Assembly (NCBI RefSeq): GCF_001420695.1
Contig: NZ_LJJB01000013.1
Coordinates: forward strand, 434,065 to 498,064
Source: Brevibacillus choshinensis
GTDB taxonomy: Bacteria; Bacillota; Bacilli; Brevibacillales; Brevibacillaceae
DNA: 64,000 nucleotides
Direction: 5' to 3'
In this document: positions 37,424 to 45,540 of the stretch, one piece after another
How positions within the stretch are numbered: the first letter of the stretch is position 1
Layout of the letters: each line of letters begins with the position of its first letter
Made by a program: the position numbers and the translations under genes
The notes under the pieces: model-generated
Told to the model about the DNA's origin: nothing
The model's input: only the letters and a program-made list of their open reading frames with translations
Databases searched by the model: none

Positions 37424-38050
37424 ATGAAAATGTACGATGTAACCGGTGCTGTTTTTGAAGGAATGACGGTGTACAAAAACAAACCGGAGAAACAACCCAA
37501 GATCAAGCCTGTCACGAATGGCTATGTCACAGAGTCACGGATTGAACTGGACGTTCATACGGGTACGCATGTGGATGCCCCACTTCACATGGTGACAGAT
37601 GGGGAAACGTTTGAAACGATTGCTTTGGACAAGCTGGTGGGGAATTGCAAAGTCCTCGACCTCACGCATGTGGAGGACCGAATCACCCGAGGGGACCTAG
37701 AGTCATTTGATATTGCACCTAATGATTTTCTGTTGTTCAAAACGAAAAATTCGTGGGATGAGGCGTTTTCTTTTGAATTCGTGTATTTGGCAAAGGACGG
37801 GGCCGAATACTTGGCGAGCATGGGTGTGCGTGGCGTGGGAACAGACGCCCTGGGGATTGAGCGCAGTCAGGAAGGGCACCCCACGCACAAAGCATTATTT
37901 GCCGGCCAGGTCATTATTATCGAGGGGTTGCGCTTGAAGGATGTACCCCAAGGGGAATTCTTCTTGGTGGCTGCTCCCTTAAAGCTGATCGGGACAGACG
38001 CTGCACCTGCCAGAGTCCTGCTGTTTGATGGGGTCACAATCTCGGAATAG
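37424..38050 (+). CDS. Cyclase-family metal-dependent hydrolase (KynB-like)
   Basis: 208 residues, RBS GAGGAGGCG. The metal-binding motif DVHTGTHVDAPLHM and a second region GVGTDALGIERSQEGHPTHKALF are those of the cyclase/arylformamidase family (PF04199). It has no neighbouring tryptophan-catabolic genes, so kynurenine formamidase activity is only one possibility. Confidence 0.82.
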   Translation: MKMYDVTGAVFEGMTVYKNKPEKQPKIKPVTNGYVTESRIELDVHTGTHVDAPLHMVTDGETFETIALDKLVGNCKVLDLTHVEDRITRGDLESFDIAPNDFLLFKTKNSWDEAFSFEFVYLAKDGAEYLASMGVRGVGTDALGIERSQEGHPTHKALFAGQVIIIEGLRLKDVPQGEFFLVAAPLKLIGTDAAPARVLLFDGVTISE

Positions 38051-38270
38051 CTCTCACCACGAGAATTGACGAATCCAGTAATACGGGCCAGTTGATCAGA
38101 CACTTTTACCAATTAGGCAAAGGTGTTTTTTGATCCTGCAAAAATATGCACGAAGGCTGCTTTTCCATTTTGAAGGATTCCTAAAAAAAGTATCGAATGA
38201 AAAACGTATCCATATCATTCCATTTAGAAACATAGTTAGCCAAAATGAAGACGAAGAGGCGATCCTGGTA

Positions 38271-39554
38271 ATGATTATCAAGCACGTGATGCTGCAGCTC
38301 TTCTTCGCTCTTTTGCCATTCATCCTTTTTAACGTCTACTATCGAGATAAACTTCGAAATTACAGCAAAAAATTTATCATCATCACGAGCTCGCTATCGC
38401 TGTTTTTGGCTATGACGTTCTCTTGCAATCTGGGACCCGGTTATTATTTTGATGTTCGCCATATCATCATGTATTTTGGAGTGATTTTTGGCGGTTTGCA
38501 GACAGGCTGTTTTCTCCTGATCGAGTTTTTCGTGTATCGATTGTACAAAGGGGGAGACGGCATATGGGTAGGTTCCAGCATTTTTCTGTGCACGTTTTTC
38601 TTGTCTTTATTTTTTAATCAGATTTATAAAAGTACACACCGGACAACGCTCGTCACGTGTTTGGCAGGGGGCGTTTTATCCATTCATCCTACTCTTATTC
38701 TGTATCTGAACCATCCCGAGAAGGTCACTAATAACCTCTTCGAACATTTGATTGTCTTTCCTCTACAGTATTTGATCGGGATATGGCTGTTGACGACGTT
38801 GTTTCACAAGGCTGTTTCCGACAAAGCCCTGTTTATCAACTACTCTGAAAATGAAAAGTTTGAAGCGATCAGTCACGTCGCTGCTTCTCTTGCTCATGAG
38901 GTACGCAATCCGCTCACCGCGGTAAAGGGATTTCTGCAGTTGATACGGTATAGCACTTTGGAGCAAGGAAAAATAGAGCAGTACATCGACATCAGCCTCA
39001 TGGAAATTGATCGAACCGAGTCGGTGTTATCTGAATATCTCTCCATCGCTAAGCCGCCTAGCAAGCAAATGGGCAAAACAAACCTTTCGCACCAAGTGCA
39101 GGTCATCATCGATGTCATGTCGTCTTATGCGATCATGAGCAACGTAGAGATTGAGCTGGAGCACAAGCCTGTTGTACCCGTATGGATCATCGCGAATGGG
39201 GATGAAGTCAAACAGGTACTCGTGAATTTTATGAAGAATGCAATTGAAGCCTGTGTGGAAGTGCCACATGCTAAGGTGTCTCTCAGTTTGAATCTAGTGG
39301 ACCGAAACGTATTACTGATCATCAAAGATAATGGAATTGGTATGAGTGCTGACCAGATTAGTCGACTGGGCTCAATTTATTACTCTACGAAGTCAAGCGG
39401 CACGGGTCTCGGGTTGACCTACTCGTTTCAAGTGATTCGCGCCATGGGCGGTTCAGTCGCCGTTCAAAGTGAGCCAAGAGCAGGGACGCGTTTTACGATT
39501 TCGATCCCGCTTCTTGAGTACGCACAGGAGACACCTGCCACTCGAATTAGCTGA
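38271..39554 (+). CDS. KinB-like membrane sensor histidine kinase
   Basis: 427 residues from the ATG at 38271, chosen because it gives the KinB length and starts at the first membrane segment; an in-frame TTG at 38130 lies in an unlikely place. Five to six hydrophobic segments form a 5TM-LYT-type sensor (residues 1-180). Then come the phospho-acceptor SHVAASLAHEVRNPLTAVKGF, N-box NFMKNAIEA, G1 IKDNGIGM and G2 TGLGLTYSFQVI. Such orphan kinases feed the Spo0 phosphorelay in spore formers. No response regulator is adjacent. Confidence 0.82.
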   Translation: MIIKHVMLQLFFALLPFILFNVYYRDKLRNYSKKFIIITSSLSLFLAMTFSCNLGPGYYFDVRHIIMYFGVIFGGLQTGCFLLIEFFVYRLYKGGDGIWVGSSIFLCTFFLSLFFNQIYKSTHRTTLVTCLAGGVLSIHPTLILYLNHPEKVTNNLFEHLIVFPLQYLIGIWLLTTLFHKAVSDKALFINYSENEKFEAISHVAASLAHEVRNPLTAVKGFLQLIRYSTLEQGKIEQYIDISLMEIDRTESVLSEYLSIAKPPSKQMGKTNLSHQVQVIIDVMSSYAIMSNVEIELEHKPVVPVWIIANGDEVKQVLVNFMKNAIEACVEVPHAKVSLSLNLVDRNVLLIIKDNGIGMSADQISRLGSIYYSTKSSGTGLGLTYSFQVIRAMGGSVAVQSEPRAGTRFTISIPLLEYAQETPATRIS

Positions 39555-39593
39555 AGAATTCGAATGGCCATAAATCATTAGGGGGAAAATGAG

Positions 39594-40109
39594 ATGCCAA
39601 ACCGTCCAACGAAAGACGAATACAGTGCGTACTACGGGACCTATATTGATCTGGTTCCAGAAGGGGATCTGCTGCAATCGTTATCTCTGCACATGGAGGA
39701 AACCACCAAGAAGTTTTCGGCCCTTACGGAAGAGCAAGAAGCTCATCGCTACGCCCCCGGTAAATGGTCGGTGAAGGAAGTGCTTGGACATATCATCGAT
39801 ACGGAGAGAATCATGTCCTATCGCTTGCTGAGATTTGCGAGAGGTGACGAGACTCCTTTATCCGGCTATGAAGATGAAGCCTATGTGACGGAGGGTTCTT
39901 TTGACTCTCGCCGACTGTCTGATCTGGTGGAAGAGTACAAGGCGGTGCGAGGAGCCACTCTTGCCTTGATCAAGGGGGTGCCAACGGATGCTTGGACTCG
40001 AAAGGGAATGGCTAACAACAGCGAATGTTCGGCTAGGGCATTGGCGTATATCATTGCGGGTCATGAGCTCCATCATGGCAAGATTCTAATGGAAAGATAT
40101 CACGTATAG
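39594..40109 (+). CDS. DinB-family protein
   Basis: 171 residues, RBS TAGGGGGAAAA. A four-helix DinB-like protein with the three metal-binding histidines typical of the family: GHIIDTERIMSYR near residue 65 and AGHELHHGKILMERYHV at the end. Members include thiol-dependent enzymes (bacillithiol transferase-like). Function here unknown. Terminator follows. Confidence 0.85.
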   Translation: MPNRPTKDEYSAYYGTYIDLVPEGDLLQSLSLHMEETTKKFSALTEEQEAHRYAPGKWSVKEVLGHIIDTERIMSYRLLRFARGDETPLSGYEDEAYVTEGSFDSRRLSDLVEEYKAVRGATLALIKGVPTDAWTRKGMANNSECSARALAYIIAGHELHHGKILMERYHV

Positions 40110-40110
40110 C

Positions 40111-40147
40111 AAAAAAACTCCGCCTCGTCAAAGGCGGAGTTTTTCTC
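40111..40147. terminator. Bidirectional terminator after the DinB gene
   Basis: AAAAACTCCGCC pairs with GGCGGAGTTTTT, loop TCGTCAAA. Confidence 0.9.
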
Positions 40148-40173
40148 ATGTAGGACTCGTAGCACAAAGGGTC

Positions 40174-40346
40174 TATGCTAAATTGGCGTGTATGCCATAC
40201 ATCGTGTCTGAATCCATGCCGCGCATTTCCATCAATCGTAAAATGACGGCATCGTAGAATACGATGAGTGTCTGCGCAAAGAGGGAGCCCATAGGCTGGA
40301 TTGATAGGTAATCACCGCTAGCCTTGTCCTTTGGGGAGTCTGGCTG
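40174..40346 (-). pseudogene. 3' remnant of 6-phospho-3-hexuloisomerase
   Basis: On the minus strand, in one frame ending at TAG (40176-40174), the codons read SPKDKASGDYLSIQPMGSLF, then QTLIVFYDAVILRLMEMRGM and DSDTMYGIHANLA. This is the recognisable C-terminal third of HxlB-type 6-phospho-3-hexuloisomerases (SIQPMGSLFEQ and the terminal HANLE). Upstream, similarity stops near 40340 and a stop codon appears about 30 bases further, so the rest has been lost. Together with the gnd and pgi remnants it marks a decayed sugar-phosphate region. Confidence 0.75.
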
Positions 40347-40457
40347 AAAATAAAGATTTAGACTAACATAGAGTCATGAAACTACGGGTAGGATAGCGGA
40401 TCATGTAACTTTCATTTTTGAAAACCGTATTAATTTATTGGTAAAGGAGGTCGGTTC

Positions 40458-40826
40458 ATGTCCAGAGAGATACAGTTTCTAGAGAGCATGATGGTTTTAA
40501 AACTAAAGGGTTCAACTGGATTCTTTGCACTTAAATTTAATCTAAAAATTCCTTACCAGAACATTCAAAGCGTTTATGTTGATTATTTCGATGCTCCACA
40601 ATGGATGTTAAGAATGCCTGGCACATCTTTCCCTCCTAACGTTTATGAAGGTAGTTTTAAATACGCTGATGAATGGTACTTCCTGTCGTACGAGAAAAGA
40701 GAGCCTTTGGTAATTATTAATTTAGATGGGCACGAGAAATACAAGTACGTTATTTTTCAAGTGGATGGCCCATCAAGTGTTGCAGCAGATATTCGAAAAC
40801 ACATGAGAGAACATTTGTTACGATAA
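40458..40826 (+). CDS. Hypothetical protein, possible PH-like domain
   Basis: 122 residues with a perfect AAAGGAGGT ribosome binding site. The sequence alternates short beta strands (FFALKFNLKIPYQNIQSVYVDYF, WYFLSYEKREPLVIINLDG) and ends in a helix (AADIRKHMREHLLR), a pattern like bacterial PH domains. No known family is certain. The gene and its surroundings (about 40440-42280) are AT-richer than the neighbouring kilobases, which suggests transfer. Confidence 0.7.
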   Translation: MSREIQFLESMMVLKLKGSTGFFALKFNLKIPYQNIQSVYVDYFDAPQWMLRMPGTSFPPNVYEGSFKYADEWYFLSYEKREPLVIINLDGHEKYKYVIFQVDGPSSVAADIRKHMREHLLR

Positions 40827-40948
40827 CAGGTATCGTTAGTGAAATAGACGATAACAGAGGCTGCCTATGGACTGATATGCTCCGCTTTGAGTAGACAGGT
40901 TAAATTAAAATAAACCGCTGCTCGTTGGGGAGCCTATCAATGATCTAG

Positions 40949-41128
40949 AAGCCTCTTTTGTTTGGACAGGAGAGTTTTGTAATTAAAATTCAGGCTATTG
41001 ATGTATCATCTGAAAAGCTACAGGAGGATAGTTTGTTCGAAGAAAATACAGAAATAGACCATGATCGATTTAGACTGCGAAAATATGTTGTAGACTCTCG
41101 CGGACGAGCTCATCTAATAGGCAGGTAA
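40949..41128 (+). pseudogene. Possible gene remnant or short ORF between the hypothetical and YitT genes
   Basis: A 59-codon frame without an ATG reads KPLLFGQESFVIKIQAIDVS and then DRFRLRKYVVDSRGRAHLIG before TAA. It looks protein-like but has no clear start or ribosome binding site; TTG at 40958 is the only candidate. Otherwise 40827-41201 shows nothing. Confidence 0.3.
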
Positions 41129-41201
41129 AATATCGCTAACCTATTGATGTGTTAATATAGGTATAGGATAGTGATACATAAAAAACAGGAGGAACAAATG
41201 A

Positions 41202-42089
41202 ATGAATACATCTGAAGAAAAAAAGAAAATTAATCATAAAAGATTAACAATAAGAAATATTGTCAAAAGGGGTATATTTATTACGATTGGTGCCATTATT
41301 ATGGCTTACGGGTTAGAAGGTGTATTAATCCCAAACAATATCATTGACGGTGGAGTAACAGGCTTATCCATGATATTAAGTCATGTAACGGCTATCAACC
41401 TTAGTTTGTTTTTAGTAATTTTAAACTTACCTTTCTTTTTCTTAGGATATAAGCAAATAGGAAAAACCTTTGCAATTAGTATGTTATATGGAATCGTAGC
41501 TCTTTCTGTAGCCACTTCCTTCATGCATCATATACAACCGATTGTAGAAAATGAACTGCTAGCAGTTGTTTTCGGGGGCTTAATATTAGGAGTAGGAGTA
41601 GGCTTAACCATTAGAAATGGTGGAGTCTTAGATGGAACGGAAACATTAGCGATTTTAGTGGAGAAGAGGTTACCGTTTTCTGTTGGTGAAATCATCATGT
41701 TTGTTAACGTGATTATATTCTCCATCGCGGCATTTGTGTTCTCTTTAGAAAATGCTTTATTTTCGATGCTTACTTATTACGTTGCCTTTAGAACTATTGA
41801 CATTGTAGTAAAAGGATTGGATGATATGAAATCAGTGTATATCATAAGTGATAATACCACTGAGATTGCGGATGCGATTACCGAGCGATTAGGTCGAGGG
41901 GTAACTTATTTGCACGGTGAAGGTTCTTATAGTGGCGAAGATAAACGAGTTATTTTATGTGTTTTTACAAGGTTAGAGGAAACAAAACTGAAAGATATTA
42001 TTAGAGAATTAGACCCGCAAGCATTTACGATTGCTACGGATGTATCTTCCGTTCATGGTGGTCGATTTAAGAAAAAAGACATTCATTAA
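41202..42089 (+). CDS. YitT-family membrane protein with DUF2179 domain
   Basis: 295 residues, RBS AGGAGG. Five to six membrane segments (ITIGAIIMAYGLEGVLIPNNIIDGG at the start, with the family GGVTGLSMI and RNGGVLDGTETLAIL motifs) and a soluble C-terminal DUF2179 domain (MKSVYIISDNTTEIADAITE). Function of this widespread Bacilli family is poorly defined; a transport role is often proposed. It lies in the AT-rich patch. The ATG four bases upstream is out of frame. Confidence 0.9.
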   Translation: MNTSEEKKKINHKRLTIRNIVKRGIFITIGAIIMAYGLEGVLIPNNIIDGGVTGLSMILSHVTAINLSLFLVILNLPFFFLGYKQIGKTFAISMLYGIVALSVATSFMHHIQPIVENELLAVVFGGLILGVGVGLTIRNGGVLDGTETLAILVEKRLPFSVGEIIMFVNVIIFSIAAFVFSLENALFSMLTYYVAFRTIDIVVKGLDDMKSVYIISDNTTEIADAITERLGRGVTYLHGEGSYSGEDKRVILCVFTRLEETKLKDIIRELDPQAFTIATDVSSVHGGRFKKKDIH

Positions 42090-42276
42090 TACGATCTTTG
42101 CAAATGGGTATGAAATAAATCATTAATAATACAGGGTTTTAATGTCTAAAAATACTCGCAGCAAGTTTATGGTTCAAATTCAGGTGAGAAAATAGTTTAA
42201 GTGACATGGGTGTCTTTTTCTTATCTTTTTGAGACATACGAGGCTTAAATCAAACAAAATGAGCATATCAACAAAA

Positions 42277-42318
42277 AATGCAGCTCGTCCCTCGTTAGAG
42301 GGCGGGCTGCATTTTGTC
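42277..42318 (+). terminator. Rho-independent terminator after the YitT gene
   Basis: AAAATGCAGC pairs with GCTGCATTTT around an inner CCCTC/GAGGG stem. The stretch 42319-42620 beyond it shows no clear gene. Confidence 0.85.
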
Positions 42319-42623
42319 TAGTAGCCTTATCATTCGTTTTACAGTTTATCATACGCGCTTGGCTTCAGCGGCTTTTCAGAAATGCAGGGGATCATCCAAC
42401 AGTAATTCTTGCAAGGCACCAATTCCGTACAGCCCGAAAATCTTCTCGAGGACTCATTTTCCTCAGGTAAAGAGAATCTGTTCAAAAGGGCATGGGAGAA
42501 CGAAAAAATAAATGAAACGCTGATAAGAGGACAGGAGATATTCAGTACAAAAAGGGAGGTCATCCCATGGAGGCAACTGGGGTAGAAGAAATCCCTTTCC
42601 CTGTAAATAAAGTGAATTTTGTG

Positions 42624-42652
42624 TTGACGGATGCGTTGGAATTTCTTAGAAT
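42624..42652 (+). promoter_or_regulatory. Probable promoter of the tandem-riboswitch transcript
   Basis: TTGACG (42624-42629), 17-base spacer, TAGAAT (42647-42652), about 20 bases before the first riboswitch. Only 32 bases separate terminator 1 from riboswitch 2, and no second promoter is visible there. Confidence 0.75.
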
Positions 42653-42673
42653 AAACCTCAATAGCATACAAGG

Positions 42674-42838
42674 TTCTTATCCAGAGAGGTGGAGGGTCTG
42701 GCCCTATGAAGCCCGGCAACCGTCATGAGTCATGTGACAAGGTGCCAATTCCTGCGAGACAGTGCGTCTCGATAGATAAGAAGCGGGTCACTCGTATACG
42801 TCTTTACGAACCTTCTTCTTGTCGAAGAAGGTTTTTTT
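42674..42838 (+). promoter_or_regulatory. SAM-I (S-box) riboswitch 1 with terminator
   Basis: P1 is formed by TTCTTATC (42674-42681) and GATAAGAA (42775-42782). Between them are the S-box core elements CAGAGAGGTGGAGGG, CTATGAAGCCCGGCAACC and AAGGTGCCAATTCCTGC. A terminator AACCTTCTTC / GAAGAAGGTT with T-run is at 42809-42838. S-adenosylmethionine binding should favour termination. Confidence 0.95.
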
Positions 42839-42870
42839 GTTCGCTAGACTAGAGAATTTCATATTGTTTT

Positions 42871-43033
42871 TTCTTATCCAGAGAGGTGGAGGGACTGGCC
42901 CGATGAAGCCCGGCAACCGTCACGAAGTAGGTGACAAGGTGCCAATTCCTGCAGGATGTTTGCGTCCTGCAAGATAAGAAGAGGGAGCGCGCGATGCCAA
43001 CCAACCTTCTTCTTATCGAAGAAGGTTTTTTGC
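42871..43033 (+). promoter_or_regulatory. SAM-I (S-box) riboswitch 2 with terminator
   Basis: A second complete S-box: P1 TTCTTATC (42871-42878) with GATAAGAA (42973-42980), core CAGAGAGGTGGAGGG, CGATGAAGCCCGGCAACC and AAGGTGCCAATTCCTGC, and its own terminator at 43003-43033. Conserved core bases are the same as in copy 1, while the P3 and P4 stems differ with compensating changes, so both copies are likely functional. Confidence 0.95.
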
Positions 43034-43064
43034 TGTTCGACATACTATCGATGGGGTGAAAAAG

Positions 43065-44330
43065 ATGAGTGTTGGAGTCGTAAAAGTAGGGTTGTTGGGT
43101 TTGGGAACAGTGGGGGGCGGAGTGATCAAAACGATCCGTTCGCAACAGGAAAAGTTGTCGTCCCGTCTAGGAAAACGAATCGAGATCGTCAAAGCGCTCG
43201 TGCGTGACTCGGAAAAGGAAAGGGCCGTTCATCTCGATCGATCTGTGCTGACAACAGATTTTGAAGACGTGTTGAAAAGCGATGTAGATATCGTAGTCGA
43301 GGTCATGGGGGGTGTCGATCCTACTTATGATTACGTGCGTGCACTGATCGAAAAGGGCTGTCATGTGGTCACAGCGAACAAGGAGTTGCTGGCGAAAAGA
43401 GGTACGGAGCTCGTGGATTTGGCCAACCAACACCAAGTCCATTTGGCATACGAAGCGAGTGTGGCAGGGGGGATTCCGATCCTCAGTGTCCTGCGCCAGT
43501 TTCTTAGAACCAATGACATCAGCGGCATTCGAGGAATTCTCAATGGTACGACCAACTTCATTTTGACGAAAATGGAGACGGAGCAGCTCTCGTATCAGGA
43601 GGTCCTAAAGCAGGCTCAGGAGCTGGGGTATGCGGAAGCAGATCCTCGTTCGGACGTGGAAGGCTTTGATGCGATGTACAAATTGTATATTCTTGCACAG
43701 CTGGTATACGGAGAATGCTTGCCGCTGGCTGAAGTAAACAGGAAAGGCATTGCAGATCTGACGGCAGGCCAGATTCGGATCGCCAGTGAGCTGGGTTATC
43801 GGATCAAGCTGATTGCTCAGGCGAATCAGTCTGAGGAAGGAATTCGCCTCTCGGTTGAGCCAACGATGCTACCCACGGGTCATCCATTGGCACAAATTCA
43901 TGATGCTTTCAACGCCGTACAACTGTCTGGCAACATTGTCGGTGATCTGTTGTTTACGGGCAGAGGAGCTGGCGAATTGCCGACCGCGAGTGCTGTAGTG
44001 GAGGATCTGGCCTATTTGCTGACGCAGCCATTTACGCCGCATCCGACGTGGAAGGAAAGCGACGTCTTGCGTGTTACGGAGCAACTGGCGACAGCGCAAT
44101 CCTTGTGTTATCTGGAAGGATCAGCTCCAGCAGCTACCCCTGATCGCGTTCTACACTTTTTGCGACTGGCCGGAGTGGAGGTACATAAGCTCAAAGTACA
44201 GTTTGATCTGGGAGGAGTCTTGCGGGCAGGGCTGATTACAACGGGCTTACGAGATGAGCATGAAGAGCTGTTGAGGTCGGATTTTGGCTTGCAGGTGCGG
44301 TGTTTTCCATTACTCGGAACGGCTGAATAA
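43065..44330 (+). CDS. hom: Homoserine dehydrogenase
   Basis: 421 residues from the ATG at 43065, with GGGGTG eight bases before it. N-terminal NAD(P)-binding VGLLGLGTVGGGVIK, then VTANKELLAKRG, catalytic-domain GTTNFILTKME and DPRSDVEGFDAMYKLYILAQ. It reduces aspartate semialdehyde to homoserine. The C-terminal 80 residues lack a clear ACT (threonine-sensing) signature. Control by two SAM riboswitches ties this copy to methionine rather than threonine synthesis; a second hom in a hom-thrCB operon elsewhere would be expected. Confidence 0.93.
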   Translation: MSVGVVKVGLLGLGTVGGGVIKTIRSQQEKLSSRLGKRIEIVKALVRDSEKERAVHLDRSVLTTDFEDVLKSDVDIVVEVMGGVDPTYDYVRALIEKGCHVVTANKELLAKRGTELVDLANQHQVHLAYEASVAGGIPILSVLRQFLRTNDISGIRGILNGTTNFILTKMETEQLSYQEVLKQAQELGYAEADPRSDVEGFDAMYKLYILAQLVYGECLPLAEVNRKGIADLTAGQIRIASELGYRIKLIAQANQSEEGIRLSVEPTMLPTGHPLAQIHDAFNAVQLSGNIVGDLLFTGRGAGELPTASAVVEDLAYLLTQPFTPHPTWKESDVLRVTEQLATAQSLCYLEGSAPAATPDRVLHFLRLAGVEVHKLKVQFDLGGVLRAGLITTGLRDEHEELLRSDFGLQVRCFPLLGTAE

Positions 44331-44344
44331 AGCGAGGACGCATG

Positions 44345-44380
44345 AAAAAGGCTGCGGAGGAAAATCTCCACAGCCTTGTC
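44345..44380 (-). terminator. Terminator of the minus-strand aminotransferase gene
   Basis: AAGGCTG-GGAG pairs with CTCC-CAGCCTT; the T-run is on the minus-strand side (AAAAAG at 44345). It may also slow plus-strand transcripts from hom. Confidence 0.75.
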
Positions 44381-44385
44381 CTATT

Positions 44386-45510
44386 TTATCGAAGAGAATG
44401 GATGTATTCGGATACTTTTTGCAGGCCCTGGCGCAGCATCTCCGTTTCACACGCGTAGCCAATTCGTACCCAGCCATCCATATCGAAACAAATGCCGGGT
44501 GTCAGGAAGGCACCGGTTTCTTTCAGCAGTCCTTCACAAAAGGCGACAGAAGAAACGGGTAGATCATATTTCAACATCGCAGTCGTTCCTGCACGTGGTT
44601 TCACATACGTGACAGCAGGCTCCTGAGCTACCCATTCATCCAGAATAACCAAGTTGTCCTTGATGATTTTGCGATTGCGTTTCAAGATCAGGTCGTAGTT
44701 TTTCATGGCATGAACAGCCAAAATATCATCCAGCATGCCGACGCTGATCGTGGTATAGTCCCGATGCTTGATGCATTCTTCAATCACTTCCTGTGGAGCA
44801 GCGATCCAGCCGAGACGAAGTCCAGCCAACGAGAGTGCTTTTGACATACTCGACGTACTAATTCCTTTTTCGTACAGATCGGCAACGGAAGGGACGATCA
44901 GATCATCATCCTGCAAAAGATTGCGATACACCTCGTCACACAGCAGATAAGCGCCGCAGGAGCGGGCGATTTCCACGATCTGCTCCAAGACATCCCGTTC
45001 CATGATCGCGCCGGATGGATTGTTTGGATTGTTGATGCAGATTAGCTTTGTATTCTCTCGCACAAGGGAGCGTAGCTCATCGAGATCAGGCAAGTAACCA
45101 TTTTCTGGCTTCAAATGCAGCAAATCAACAGAAGCGCCAAAAGATTTGGGTACTTCATAAATTTGCTGATAGGTCGGATGGACGGAGATGACGTGATCGC
45201 CAGGCTTCACAAGGGAGTAAAAAACCAGGAAGTTGGCTGCGATTCCACCATTCATAACGAGCACTTGATGTGGATCAATCGATTCGTACATCTCGGCGAC
45301 CATTGAACGGAACTCTGGAGAGCCTTCGATATGGCCGTACGTCAGTTTTTTCGCATACAGCGATTGGAAGAAGTCAGCTGGATTCGTACCGTCGATGGAA
45401 ATGAGCTCTTCGATCGTCAAAGAGTCTACGCATGTTTCCGCGATATTGTAGGTCGCGCTCATCTCATACTTGTTCATCCAGTCTTCTACTGCAAACAACT
45501 TGATATCCAC
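44386..45510 (-). CDS. PLP-dependent aminotransferase, class I/II (fold type I)
   Basis: 374 residues. PLP-site motifs NNPNNPSGAIM, LLCDEVYRNLL and the Schiff-base lysine in STSSMSKALSLAGLRLGW are intact. It resembles the branch that includes capreomycidine-synthase-like and aspartate-type aminotransferases. RBS AAAGGAGG. It precedes, on the opposite end, an ornithine-cyclodeaminase-family gene 30 bases upstream in the same operon, so both may process one amino acid. Confidence 0.85.
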   Translation of the reverse strand: MDIKLFAVEDWMNKYEMSATYNIAETCVDSLTIEELISIDGTNPADFFQSLYAKKLTYGHIEGSPEFRSMVAEMYESIDPHQVLVMNGGIAANFLVFYSLVKPGDHVISVHPTYQQIYEVPKSFGASVDLLHLKPENGYLPDLDELRSLVRENTKLICINNPNNPSGAIMERDVLEQIVEIARSCGAYLLCDEVYRNLLQDDDLIVPSVADLYEKGISTSSMSKALSLAGLRLGWIAAPQEVIEECIKHRDYTTISVGMLDDILAVHAMKNYDLILKRNRKIIKDNLVILDEWVAQEPAVTYVKPRAGTTAMLKYDLPVSSVAFCEGLLKETGAFLTPGICFDMDGWVRIGYACETEMLRQGLQKVSEYIHSLR

Positions 45511-45540
45511 AATGATTCCTCCTTTAACTAAACGCTTTGA

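Noticed and set aside
40111-40147. CRISPR repeat or integration site in the many hairpins of the window
   Set aside because: The hairpins are single rho-independent terminators with T-runs; no regularly spaced direct repeats were seen.
42567-42728. 53-codon ORF with a good AAAGGGAGGT site before the first riboswitch
   Set aside because: It contains the promoter (42624-42652) and the 5' half of the riboswitch core, and ends in the conserved CGGCAACCGTCATGA. It would be removed from the riboswitch transcript; coding by chance is more likely.
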